A stretch of DNA of 22,007 nt from positions 1 through 22,007 of the forward strand of contig DHJG01000006.1 in assembly GCA_002404215.1 (NCBI GenBank), read 5' to 3'. Source of the DNA: Desulfosporosinus sp. UBA4726 (lineage in GTDB: Bacteria > Bacillota > Desulfitobacteriia > Desulfitobacteriales > Desulfitobacteriaceae). The position numbers and the translations under genes are program-made. The notes beneath the pieces were generated by a model. That model did not search any database. It was not told where the DNA came from and saw only the letters and a program-made list of their open reading frames with translations. Position 1 is the stretch's first letter, and each line of letters starts with the position of its first letter. This document shows positions 15,860 through 22,007 of the stretch, one piece after another.

Positions 15860-16762
15860 ATGATTCGCGTTAAGATACCAGCCACGTCTGCTAATCTAGG
15901 ACCTGGATTTGACTGCTTGGGGCTGGCACTTCAACTACACAACACGATAACGCTTGAGACCGACCAACCGTTTCAAATCTCTGTGACCGGGCCTTACACC
16001 GATGGAATCCCTGCCGATGAAAGCAACCTGGTTTGGAAAACGATGTGCCATTTTTGGGACCTCATTAAATACCCTACGCCCTCTGTCGCCTTAACGTTTG
16101 ATAATCATATTCCTCCTGCTCGAGGTTTAGGCAGCAGCTCTGCAGCCATCGTCGGCGGTCTTGTGGCAGCTAATACTTTAGCTGGTTCACGGTATTCAAA
16201 GTTCCAGTTACTCCAAGTTGCCAACGCCTTAGAAGGCCATCCCGATAATGTCACACCCGCTTTGTATGGGGGGGTTACCCTCTCCGTACCCACTGAAAAG
16301 GGTATTCTTCCCCGCATACTCACTCAATCGCCCAATTTTAAAGCGATAGTTATTATTCCCGACACACTCCTAAATACATCAACAGCTCGGGGAATTTTAC
16401 CCCCTCAAGTCTCCCGCAAGGATGCCGTTTTTAATATTTCCCATGTTGGGCTACTGATTGAAGCCTTTATTCGAGAAGATTATTCCCTCCTAAAAGAAGG
16501 GATGCGTGACGTACTTCACCAAGACCTACGTGCAGTGCTCATTCCTGGCCTGCTCGAAACCTTAGAAACTGCTCTACAAGCGGGGGCCTATGGAGCCGCT
16601 CTCAGTGGTTCAGGGCCAACACTTCTAGCTCTCATTCCCGAGAGTTTGAAGTTAGAAGTTTCCCAGAGCATGGTTAATATGATGGGGCAGTATGGGATAA
16701 AAGCTCAGACTATTGTTTTAGACATCGATCCCCACGGAACAACGTCTTCTATAATTTCGTAG
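15860..16762 (+). CDS. thrB: Homoserine kinase
   Basis: A 300-residue GHMP-family kinase that phosphorylates homoserine with ATP, one step before threonine synthase. IPATSANLGPGFDCLGLALQLHN is the N-terminal family motif. PPARGLGSSSAAIVGGLVAAN is the ATP-binding glycine/serine loop (near residues 88-108), and the C-terminal AALSGSGPTLLAL loop completes the active site. ATG 15860 has GGGAGGAAAC upstream. It is paired with hom, and the transcript ends at the hairpin at 16799. Threonine synthase and aspartate kinase are not in the window. Confidence 0.97.
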   Translation: MIRVKIPATSANLGPGFDCLGLALQLHNTITLETDQPFQISVTGPYTDGIPADESNLVWKTMCHFWDLIKYPTPSVALTFDNHIPPARGLGSSSAAIVGGLVAANTLAGSRYSKFQLLQVANALEGHPDNVTPALYGGVTLSVPTEKGILPRILTQSPNFKAIVIIPDTLLNTSTARGILPPQVSRKDAVFNISHVGLLIEAFIREDYSLLKEGMRDVLHQDLRAVLIPGLLETLETALQAGAYGAALSGSGPTLLALIPESLKLEVSQSMVNMMGQYGIKAQTIVLDIDPHGTTSSIIS

Positions 16763-16798
16763 CACTTCATTTCTCTCCAACCTGCTGTATACTATAAT

Positions 16799-16831
16799 AA
16801 AAGCCAATCTTTCTTTGAAAGATTGGCTTTT
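16799..16831. terminator. Bidirectional terminator between thrB and the flavoprotein gene
   Basis: A perfect 15-base stem, AAAAGCCAATCTTTC and its complement GAAAGATTGGCTTTT, closes a three-base loop. It ends in T-rich sequence on both strands. It serves hom-thrB from the left and the thioredoxin-reductase-like gene from the right. Confidence 0.9.
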
Positions 16832-16844
16832 ATTATAACTAACT

Positions 16845-17750
16845 TTAGAGAGCAGGAACTTTCTGAGCCGATGATTTTAAGTTATCTAGGTATTTTACGG
16901 CGTGCAACGCCGCAGTTCCGCCTTCTCCCGCAGCTTTAATTAATTGATAAGGCTGACCTGTGCAATCTCCCGCAGCAAATAGGCCTGGCATATTTGTCTC
17001 GAGCTTATGATTGACCTTAATGGCTGCATCTTCCATTTCCAAGCCAACTACAAGTTGTTCAGCAGGTAGGGTTTCTCTCATGATAAATACCCCATCCACC
17101 GACAATTGCTCCTCATTGAGATCCAATCTTTCTACGCTTTGGGTACCTGTAATTCCCTTAACCTTCCCTTTTTTAACCTCAATTCGAGAGTCAAGCTTCA
17201 CTATATCGCTGTAATAGGGAATATAATAAACTTTGGAGCAGATGTCAGCCATAAAGTTGGCTTCAGCTTCCCCTTCTTTGTTATAGGAAACGATCGCAAC
17301 CGACTTATTTTTATATAAAGGTCCGTCACATGTTGCGCAATATCCAACACCATGACCAAGTAATTCCGCTTCACCAGGAAATAGTTTGTTCACTGATACG
17401 CCTGTTGCTATTATAACAGCATCCGCTTCAAAGGACTGATCCTTGCTCACAAGCGTAAAAGGTGGTCCCTGATAAATGCTTGACACTTTAAAAGGAACAA
17501 TTTCAATTTCCTTTTCCTTGACGTGGTTTAAGAAGCGTTGACGCAATTCTTCCCCACTAATTTCCGGAAATCCAATAAAATTCTCAACTTGTGGGGCTTT
17601 CGAAAGCTTCGGACTACAAAATTCGGAAGCCAGTAATATGAAATCTCGTTTCCGAATTTTGGCGTTAAGGGCCGCAGACAACCCTGCCGGCCCACATCCG
17701 ACGATCGCTAGTTCATAGTGTTTTTTTATCGTTTGAAGATCCTCTGGCAT
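16845..17750 (-). CDS. Thioredoxin reductase-like flavoprotein lacking NADPH motifs
   Basis: A 301-residue protein with the domain order of low-molecular-weight thioredoxin reductases. The FAD motif VGCGPAGLSAAL is at residues 17-28, the redox pair CATC is Cys138/Cys141, and the second FAD motif MPGLFAAGDCTGQPYQLIKAAGEG is near the C-terminus. The NADPH domain is odd. Where NADPH enzymes have GGGDSA there is SYNKEGEA (about 155-162), and the later HRR-type phosphate-binding motif is replaced by YYIPYY. This matches the ferredoxin-dependent flavin thioredoxin reductases described in clostridia. A two-cluster ferredoxin gene stands just upstream on the same strand. ATG 17750 is the likely start, 11 bases after GAGGAG; GTG 17762 is too close to it. 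The reduced partner should be a thioredoxin, but none is seen here. Confidence 0.85.
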   Translation of the reverse strand: MPEDLQTIKKHYELAIVGCGPAGLSAALNAKIRKRDFILLASEFCSPKLSKAPQVENFIGFPEISGEELRQRFLNHVKEKEIEIVPFKVSSIYQGPPFTLVSKDQSFEADAVIIATGVSVNKLFPGEAELLGHGVGYCATCDGPLYKNKSVAIVSYNKEGEAEANFMADICSKVYYIPYYSDIVKLDSRIEVKKGKVKGITGTQSVERLDLNEEQLSVDGVFIMRETLPAEQLVVGLEMEDAAIKVNHKLETNMPGLFAAGDCTGQPYQLIKAAGEGGTAALHAVKYLDNLKSSAQKVPAL

Positions 17751-17774
17751 TTTAGCACACACTCCTCAAGTAAA

Positions 17775-17803
17775 ATTATACCATAACAGTGTTCCCCAAA
17801 CAA
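17775..17803 (-). promoter_or_regulatory. Promoter of the thioredoxin reductase-like gene
   Basis: On the minus strand TTGTTT (17803-17798), 17 bases, then TATAAT (17780-17775). It lies in the 70-base gap after the small helical gene, so the flavoprotein can be expressed independently of the ferredoxin pair. Confidence 0.55.
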
Positions 17804-17831
17804 AGCTAAAACATCAAAGACTATTCAGGCA

Positions 17832-18017
17832 TCACTCTGAATGGAGTAAACCCCGTAAGCGGTCTCTTTCTTCTTCCAAGTCCTCCAGTTCAGCCACCAT
17901 TTTAGCTTGCACCGAATGATAGGGCCAGCGTGCTTTTAAATCTGCTAGCTTTGCCGCTACAGCGTTGAGTTGTAGCATAAGCTCTTGTTTATAGTCATGT
18001 TGTTGATCATCATCCAT
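17832..18017 (-). CDS. Small helical protein, coupled to the ferredoxin gene
   Basis: A 61-residue protein that I do not recognise. It is acidic at both ends, has no cysteine and no membrane segment, and is almost entirely predicted helix with heptad-like leucines (ELMLQLNAVAAKLADLKARW, AKMVAELEDLEEERDRLRGLL), so a short coiled coil or helical hairpin is likely. Its ATG overlaps the ferredoxin stop by eight bases (ATGGATGA), and a ribosome site (AGAGGAG type) lies inside the end of that gene. This translational coupling suggests a role linked to the ferredoxin, for example as a binding partner. That is inference from position alone. Confidence 0.7.
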   Translation of the reverse strand: MDDDQQHDYKQELMLQLNAVAAKLADLKARWPYHSVQAKMVAELEDLEEERDRLRGLLHSE

Positions 18018-18210
18018 TCCTATTCATCTCCTCTGTGGCTCGAAAAGTAATAGCACCATGCATACATACTTCCATACAGGCTTCACATTCCATACATTTA
18101 GTATGATTAACTACCGGGAGATGTGCTAGCATTGTGATTGCTTGAACCGGACAAGCGTTTATGCAGCGTTTACACCCCCGACACAATATCTCCAAGATGA
18201 ACGCTGACAT
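18010..18210 (-). CDS. Two [4Fe-4S] ferredoxin-like protein
   Basis: A 66-residue soluble electron carrier with two complete cluster motifs: CRGCKRCINACP (residues 10-21) and CMECEACMEVCM (about 39-50). Each has the CxxCxxCxxxC spacing of a [4Fe-4S] cluster. ATG 18210 has TAGGAGG upstream. It is larger than a minimal clostridial ferredoxin only by its charged tail. The gene is followed by the coupled helical protein and then by a thioredoxin reductase-like flavoprotein that seems unable to use NADPH, so this ferredoxin is the obvious candidate electron donor. It could equally be a subunit-like protein for another oxidoreductase. Confidence 0.88.
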   Translation of the reverse strand: MSAFILEILCRGCKRCINACPVQAITMLAHLPVVNHTKCMECEACMEVCMHGAITFRATEEMNRNG

Positions 18211-18293
18211 TATTTTTCGCCTCCTAATAACCCATCTTTAATAGTTCATCTCTTCTCTATAGTAACTAACCTATGATAAATAACTTTAGAAGA

Positions 18294-18322
18294 AGTCCAA
18301 AAACTATAATAGTTTTTGGACT
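18294..18322 (-). terminator. Terminator after the CoA-disulfide reductase fusion gene
   Basis: AGTCCAAAAACTAT and its complement ATAGTTTTTGGACT lie either side of a single base, so the hairpin has about 10-12 usable pairs and an AT-rich tip. It starts about 30 bases past the stop of the 824-residue gene, and in that direction TTCTTCT follows. The short T run makes it a moderate terminator. Confidence 0.6.
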
Positions 18323-18350
18323 CTGTAGCGCACCTTAAGGTACAAAGCAT

Positions 18351-20825
18351 TTAGATGAACAGATTTACATTGGATTCTTCGGCTTCACCTAAATAATAGC
18401 CAACTCCCCCAATCTTAACTCCATCAATGAGTTCTTCCTGCTTTAACCCCATAAGATCCATAGTCATTGAGCAGGCAACTATTTCCACACCGCTATCAAT
18501 TGCTAGTTTAATTAATTCATCTAAAGAATTAATGTTTTTATTTTTCATGATCATTTTGATCATTTTACCACCCATACCCATCATGTTCATTTTCGAAAGC
18601 TTAAGCTTATTACTTCCCCTAGGCATCATGAAGCCGAACATTGATTCTATAAAGTTTTTCTTAACTGAAATCTTTTCGGGTTTTCTTAAAATATTAAGCC
18701 CCCAAAAGGTAAAGAACAGGGTAACCTTTTTACCCATGGTTGCTGCCCCATTGGCAATAATAAAGGCAGCAAGTGCTTTATCTAGATCTCCACTAAATAC
18801 TACCATTGTTTTTCCATCTTTCAGCATTATATCAGATGGCGATGAAGTATTTAGCATATTTAATTTGTTACCTTTTTTTATAAAGGCATTAATCGTACCT
18901 TTATCTCTTCCAATATCAATAAGTTCATTATTCGTTCTAGTACACCAGGCCTTAATATCTTCATAAAATCCAGGATCCGAAGCGATAACTTTAAGAATTT
19001 GACCATCATTCAGTTGATCTATTGATGCTTTAACTTGGATCAATGGTCCTGGACAACATAAGCCACAAGCGTCAAGGCTTTTATCATAATCGTTAACGCC
19101 TCTTGCCTCGCTCTTAACAACTTGGGTATCTGAATCAATCACCGATCTTTTTTTTTTATCGGAATCATCAACTTTAGTTGGCTTATAGTTTGACATTGAA
19201 GCACATTTATACCCACCATCAATGTTTTTAAACTTAAAACCATTTTGAGTTAAAATCCTAGACGCTACATACCCTCTAAGCCCAATTTGGCAATAGCCTA
19301 GTATCTCTTTACTCTTATCTAGTTCTCCGATTCTTTCTCTTAGGCTGTCTACAGGTATATTTACTGATCCCTCAAGATGTCCGTTCTTGAATTCATCCTC
19401 AGTACGCACGTCTAATAAGAACGTGTTTGCTGTATCATACGACTTTAGTTGCTCTGCTGAAATAACATCCACTTTGCCCGCTAAAACATTTTCTGCAACG
19501 TATCCTGCCATATTTACTGGGTCCTTTGCCGAAGAGAAAGGTGGTGCATAGCAAAGCTCCAACTCTGTTAAATCTGTAACTGTACCGCCCAGTCTTATGA
19601 CTGTCGCTATTACGTCAATTCTCTTGTCCACGCCATCATAGCCAACGCCTTGAGCTCCTAGTATTTTACCTTCCTCATTAAAAATAAGTTTCAAGGTCAG
19701 GTTAAGGGCTCCTGGGTAATAAGAGGCATGTGATGTTGGATGAATGCTAATAACTTTATAGGGAATATTTAGACGATTCAAAGTTCGTTCATTATTACCG
19801 CTACTTGCTGCAGTTAAGCCAAAAACTTTGATAATTGAAGTCCCCTGAGTCCCCTTATACGTCGTACCTAAGCCAGCGATGTTATCCGCCGCAATTCGGC
19901 CTTGTTTATTGGCAGGTCCTGCTAAGGGAATGGCTGTTTTTTGCTTGTTTACAAAATCAACGACTTCAATGGCATCTCCCACTGCCAACACATTGGCAGC
20001 ATTTGTTTCCATTCTTTCATTGACTAATATATGCCCTTTGACTCCTAACTCAATTCCACTATCCTTTAGAAATCCCGTATCAGGGAATACTCCGATGGCT
20101 AAAATCACTAAATCCGTATTTAGTTTAGTACCGCTACTTAAGGTTATTTCAACGCTACTTTCATTATCCTTAAACGCTTTGACTCCATCATTTAGAATTA
20201 AGCCAACGCCATTGTCTGATAGTTCTTTTTCAACGACTAAAACCATATCAGTATCAAACGGTGCCATTATATGAGGTGCCGCCTCTACTATAGTAACTTC
20301 TAGGCCTCTTTCCTTTAAATTTTCGGCCATTTCAACCCCAACAAAGCCCCCACCAATAACGACAGCACTATTAATTCCTTTTTTATCGACATAGGCTTTA
20401 ATGGTATCAGTGTCCGGTATATTTCTTAGAGTAAATATTCTCTTACTGTTTATACCTTCGATATTTGGTTTAATCGCTCTTGCTCCAGGGGACAAAACAA
20501 TATAATCATATTGTTCTTCATACTCGCCCTTTTCTTTACTTCTTATCTTAGCTACTTTTTTAACAGTATCAAGACCAATAACTTCACTATTAATTCTTAC
20601 ATCGATATTAAATCGGCTCTTCATGCTTTCAGGGGTTTGTACGATTAGTTTCTCTCTGTCCGTAATTGTTTCTCCAATATAATAAGGCAAACCACAATTA
20701 GCAAAGGAGATGTACTCATCTCGTTCGAACATAATGATCTCAGCACTTTCATCGAGTCTTCTGAGTCTTGCTGCTGCAGACGCTCCACCTGCTACACCGC
20801 CTACTATTAATACCTTTTTACTCAT
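18351..20825 (-). CDS. CoA-disulfide reductase / rhodanese / TusA / DsrE four-domain fusion
   Basis: An 824-residue multidomain protein for thiol and persulfide chemistry. Residues 1-445 are a pyridine-nucleotide disulfide oxidoreductase of the CoA-disulfide reductase type: FAD motif VGGVAGGASAAARLRR, single redox cysteine Cys44 in SFANCGLPYYIG, NAD(P) motif VIGGGFVGVEMAENL. Residues 455-545 are a rhodanese with Cys512 in YCQIGLRG. Residues 580-650 are a TusA-like sulfur carrier (LDACGLCCPGPL, Cys591). Residues 670-824 are a DsrE_2-type domain with a conserved-looking Cys785. Family knowledge suggests reduction of CoA disulfide, persulfide or polysulfide, with sulfur passed among the cysteines. 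The methionine-rich part at 733-762 lies in the DsrE domain. ATG 20825 has GAGGAGG upstream. It is a single-gene unit with its own promoter and a CsoR/CstR-like operator. Confidence 0.92.
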   Translation of the reverse strand: MSKKVLIVGGVAGGASAAARLRRLDESAEIIMFERDEYISFANCGLPYYIGETITDREKLIVQTPESMKSRFNIDVRINSEVIGLDTVKKVAKIRSKEKGEYEEQYDYIVLSPGARAIKPNIEGINSKRIFTLRNIPDTDTIKAYVDKKGINSAVVIGGGFVGVEMAENLKERGLEVTIVEAAPHIMAPFDTDMVLVVEKELSDNGVGLILNDGVKAFKDNESSVEITLSSGTKLNTDLVILAIGVFPDTGFLKDSGIELGVKGHILVNERMETNAANVLAVGDAIEVVDFVNKQKTAIPLAGPANKQGRIAADNIAGLGTTYKGTQGTSIIKVFGLTAASSGNNERTLNRLNIPYKVISIHPTSHASYYPGALNLTLKLIFNEEGKILGAQGVGYDGVDKRIDVIATVIRLGGTVTDLTELELCYAPPFSSAKDPVNMAGYVAENVLAGKVDVISAEQLKSYDTANTFLLDVRTEDEFKNGHLEGSVNIPVDSLRERIGELDKSKEILGYCQIGLRGYVASRILTQNGFKFKNIDGGYKCASMSNYKPTKVDDSDKKKRSVIDSDTQVVKSEARGVNDYDKSLDACGLCCPGPLIQVKASIDQLNDGQILKVIASDPGFYEDIKAWCTRTNNELIDIGRDKGTINAFIKKGNKLNMLNTSSPSDIMLKDGKTMVVFSGDLDKALAAFIIANGAATMGKKVTLFFTFWGLNILRKPEKISVKKNFIESMFGFMMPRGSNKLKLSKMNMMGMGGKMIKMIMKNKNINSLDELIKLAIDSGVEIVACSMTMDLMGLKQEELIDGVKIGGVGYYLGEAEESNVNLFI

Positions 20826-20909
20826 TACTAGTCCTCCTCATAATAATTATTAATTTACTCAAACTCATATAAATGTATTTTAAAAAATCTTAAGCTTCTT
20901 TAACCCCCT

Positions 20910-20924
20910 TACCCCCGTGGGGTA
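20910..20924. promoter_or_regulatory. CsoR/CstR-like operator
   Basis: The palindrome TACCCC-CGT-GGGGTA has the C-run/G-run arms flanked by TA that are typical of CsoR-family operators. It lies immediately after the -10 box, over the expected start of the fusion-gene transcript, where a repressor would block initiation. CstR, the persulfide-sensing member of this family, controls rhodanese/TusA/CoA-disulfide-reductase-type genes in other Firmicutes. No csoR or cstR gene is in the window, so the regulator is inferred. Confidence 0.6.
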
Positions 20925-20931
20925 TATCTAT

Positions 20932-20960
20932 AATATATTCGACTACTATTCATTTGTCAA
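20932..20960 (-). promoter_or_regulatory. Promoter of the CoA-disulfide reductase fusion gene
   Basis: On the minus strand a perfect TTGACA (20960-20955), 17 bases, then TATATT (20937-20932). The transcript would start near 20925, at the edge of the palindrome at 20910-20924, leaving a leader of about 100 bases. Confidence 0.7.
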
Positions 20961-21038
20961 CCATTTGAAGAATAGTTTCTCTCATTGTCGACTATTTATT
21001 AGTACCTCAAACGCCTTTTCAAAGTAGAGAAACAAAGA

Positions 21039-21075
21039 CGCTTGCCCCTTGTATTAACATCACAAGAGGCAAGCG
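21039..21075. terminator. Hairpin terminator, probably for the blaI transcript
   Basis: CGCTTGCCCCTTGT pairs with ACAAGAGGCAAGCG with one mismatch and a nine-base loop. On the minus strand TCTTTGTTTCTC follows; on the plus strand CCTTGTCTTAATTATTT follows. It is the first strong terminator downstream of the BlaI-type gene and lies ahead of the fusion-gene promoter. Confidence 0.65.
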
Positions 21076-21086
21076 CCTTGTCTTAA

Positions 21087-21388
21087 TTATTTAAAGTAGT
21101 TATCATTAATTTATTTACTGCCAGTTGGTATAACTTCATAAAGCTCTATCTTGGGGAAGTCATAAACAACGAACTTGTAAAGATTAAAACCACGTCAGAC
21201 CGCTCAGAGTTAACAGATAATCCTTCTTTGAAGACCGAATGGGAAGATTCTATCCCCTTTAACGAGAAAGTGCGTGCGCTCATTGGAGTTAACGAGCAAA
21301 TAGTCGTCTATGATAATCATACAGCTAGCGTTGTTACAGATGGTCATCTTGTGGAGGTCAAATTGCAGTTTCTTCAAGGAGCTGTTTA
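21087..21388 (+). pseudogene. Start-less open frame, possible gene remnant
   Basis: A plus-strand frame stays open for about 100 codons and ends at TAA 21386-21388, about 30 bases inside the 3' end of the opposing BlaI-type gene. From about 21129 it reads like a soluble protein, for example TEWEDSIPFNEKVRALIGVN followed by EQIVVYDNHTASVVTDGHLVE. It has no start codon with a ribosome site, so if real it is the tail of a decayed gene. I do not recognise the family. A chance open frame is the alternative. Confidence 0.25.
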
Positions 21389-21735
21389 AGTTCTTCAATG
21401 TCATCCTGAGAGAGTTTTTCTTCTTTCAGAAAGGTAACGAGCATAGGCTTAAGTGCTCCGCCAAAAACTCGAGTAAGAAAGGACTTACTCTCGACTTTGA
21501 CACACTCCTCCTCCGTCACTAACGGATAGTAAAGATAAAACCTGCCCTCTTCTTTGTAACCGAGTACCTCTTTTTTTACCAACCTCCCGATTAAAGTCTT
21601 GATTGTGTTTGGTTTCCAATCTGTCGATTGTTCTAATGCCTGAACAATCTCATTTGCGGTACATGGAGCTGATTTCAACCAACAGATCTTCATAACTTCC
21701 CATTCAGCATCGGATATATTCGATGTTTCAAGCAT
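21358..21735 (-). CDS. BlaI/MecI-type transcriptional repressor
   Basis: A 125-residue winged-helix repressor of the BlaI/MecI/CopY family. The DNA-binding half shows ISDAEWEVMKICWLKSAPCTANEIVQAL, WKPNTIKTLIGRLVKKEVLGYKEEGRFYLYYPLV. The C-terminal half (ESKSFLTRVFGGALKPMLVTFL) is the dimerisation part that a BlaR1-type sensor triggers to be cleaved. ATG 21735 has GGAGG upstream. Two TTACATnnGTAA sites cover its promoter, which points to autorepression. The usual partner, a membrane M56 peptidase (BlaR1/MecR1), is neither downstream nor upstream within the window; the sequence after it holds only a terminator and a remnant-like frame. The controlled target could be a gene beyond the right edge. 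Confidence 0.92.
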   Translation of the reverse strand: MLETSNISDAEWEVMKICWLKSAPCTANEIVQALEQSTDWKPNTIKTLIGRLVKKEVLGYKEEGRFYLYYPLVTEEECVKVESKSFLTRVFGGALKPMLVTFLKEEKLSQDDIEELKQLLEETAI

Positions 21736-21761
21736 ATTTAAGCCTCCGCATCAACCTATAT

Positions 21762-21773
21762 TTACATACGTAG
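21762..21773. promoter_or_regulatory. BlaI-type operator, start-site copy
   Basis: TTACATACGTAG matches the BlaI/MecI dyad TTACATnnGTAA except for its last base. It lies just downstream of the -10 box of the repressor gene. Its centre is 21 bases from that of the other copy, two helical turns, so two dimers would sit on the same face of the DNA. Confidence 0.65.
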
Positions 21774-21779
21774 TCAGTT

Positions 21780-21808
21780 ATATTACATCCGTAAACAATA
21801 GTTGTCAA
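21780..21808 (-). promoter_or_regulatory. Promoter of the BlaI-type gene
   Basis: On the minus strand a perfect TTGACA (21808-21803), 17 bases, then TAATAT (21785-21780). Both operator copies fall within or just after it. Confidence 0.75.
21783..21794. promoter_or_regulatory. BlaI-type operator, promoter copy
   Basis: TTACATCCGTAA is an exact match to the TTACATnnGTAA dyad. It covers the spacer and overlaps the -10 box of the repressor promoter, so binding would exclude RNA polymerase. Confidence 0.7.
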
Positions 21809-21909
21809 GCAAAATTCTGTCTCAGGTTCTTTCTCCGTTCCTCTCCTGAATTATCAATCCGAGAATCAATTGGTATGCTTACCGTTTCAAAAAGTACAGA
21901 CACAGGGGA

Positions 21910-21947
21910 AGCGCCCGAATGGAAGATATAGTTTCCATTCGGGCGCT
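21910..21947. repeat. Strong 15-base-pair hairpin at the right edge
   Basis: AGCGCCCGAATGGAA (21910-21924) and its exact complement TTCCATTCGGGCGCT (21933-21947) enclose an eight-base loop. Neither strand has a T run after it, so it is a poor intrinsic terminator by itself. It may be a terminator tip, a transcript-stabilising stem or part of an intergenic repeat. The remaining bases from 21811 to the right end hold no gene that I can support. Confidence 0.7.
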
Positions 21948-22007
21948 ATGGACGTAACGACTGGAGTTATGTTTACGGGTGTTGGGCACTTCTTGCATGG
22001 CATTTAT

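Noticed and set aside
18427..18966. 179-codon plus-strand open frame
   Set aside because: Entirely antisense to the DsrE and TusA part of the fusion gene, low-complexity hydrophobic translation, no ribosome site.
21210..21404. 64-codon minus-strand frame overlapping the end of the BlaI-type gene
   Set aside because: No ribosome site and no family resemblance; the opposite strand there has the more protein-like reading.

Overview
The window looks like chromosomal DNA from an anaerobic, spore-former-type Firmicute, most like the Desulfosporosinus/Desulfitobacterium group of Peptococcaceae. The reasons are strong GGAGG-type ribosome sites, frequent GTG/TTG starts, a T-box leader, a ykkC-class riboswitch in front of ilvE, a pyridine-nucleotide-independent-looking thioredoxin reductase relative and a CoA-disulfide reductase/rhodanese/TusA/DsrE fusion. 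The genus is inferred from gene content and was not tested by a search. No tRNA, rRNA, CRISPR array, insertion sequence or prophage was seen.

Layout. 1-354 holds no gene I can support. 355-1965 (+) is an N-acyl-D-amino-acid deacylase-type amidohydrolase. It converges on a minus-strand group: a GNAT acetyltransferase (1994-2737) and a nicotinamidase-like hydrolase (2820-3494). Next, all on the minus strand and read right to left, is the proline operon proC-proB-proA (6888 to 3605). It sits behind a T-box whose specifier reads CCC (proline), with its own promoter just past leuB. Before that comes ilvE-ilvB-ilvN-ilvC-leuA-leuB (14067 to 7233), an almost unbroken branched-chain amino acid operon. 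Its leader of about 300 nt carries a ykkC-family aptamer, most likely the ppGpp-sensing subtype, followed by an intrinsic terminator. ilvD, leuC and leuD are not here. Divergent from ilvE is hom-thrB (14530-16762, +), the step from aspartate semialdehyde to homoserine phosphate, ended by a bidirectional terminator.

The right part is redox and sulfur biology. A thioredoxin-reductase-like flavoprotein that has lost the NADPH motifs lies downstream of a two-cluster ferredoxin and a small helical protein. An 824-residue four-domain CoA-disulfide reductase/rhodanese/TusA/DsrE protein follows; its promoter has a CsoR/CstR-like palindrome over the start site. The last gene is a BlaI/MecI-type repressor with two matching operators in its own promoter, but no sensor protease (BlaR1) is in the window. 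Between it and the fusion gene lies a start-less open frame that may be a gene remnant.

Together the centre is an amino-acid supply region under three different kinds of control: a probable alarmone riboswitch for the branched-chain pathway, uncharged tRNA-Pro for the proline genes, and an unlinked promoter for homoserine/threonine. The right end is a thiol and persulfide handling region that probably draws electrons from ferredoxin.
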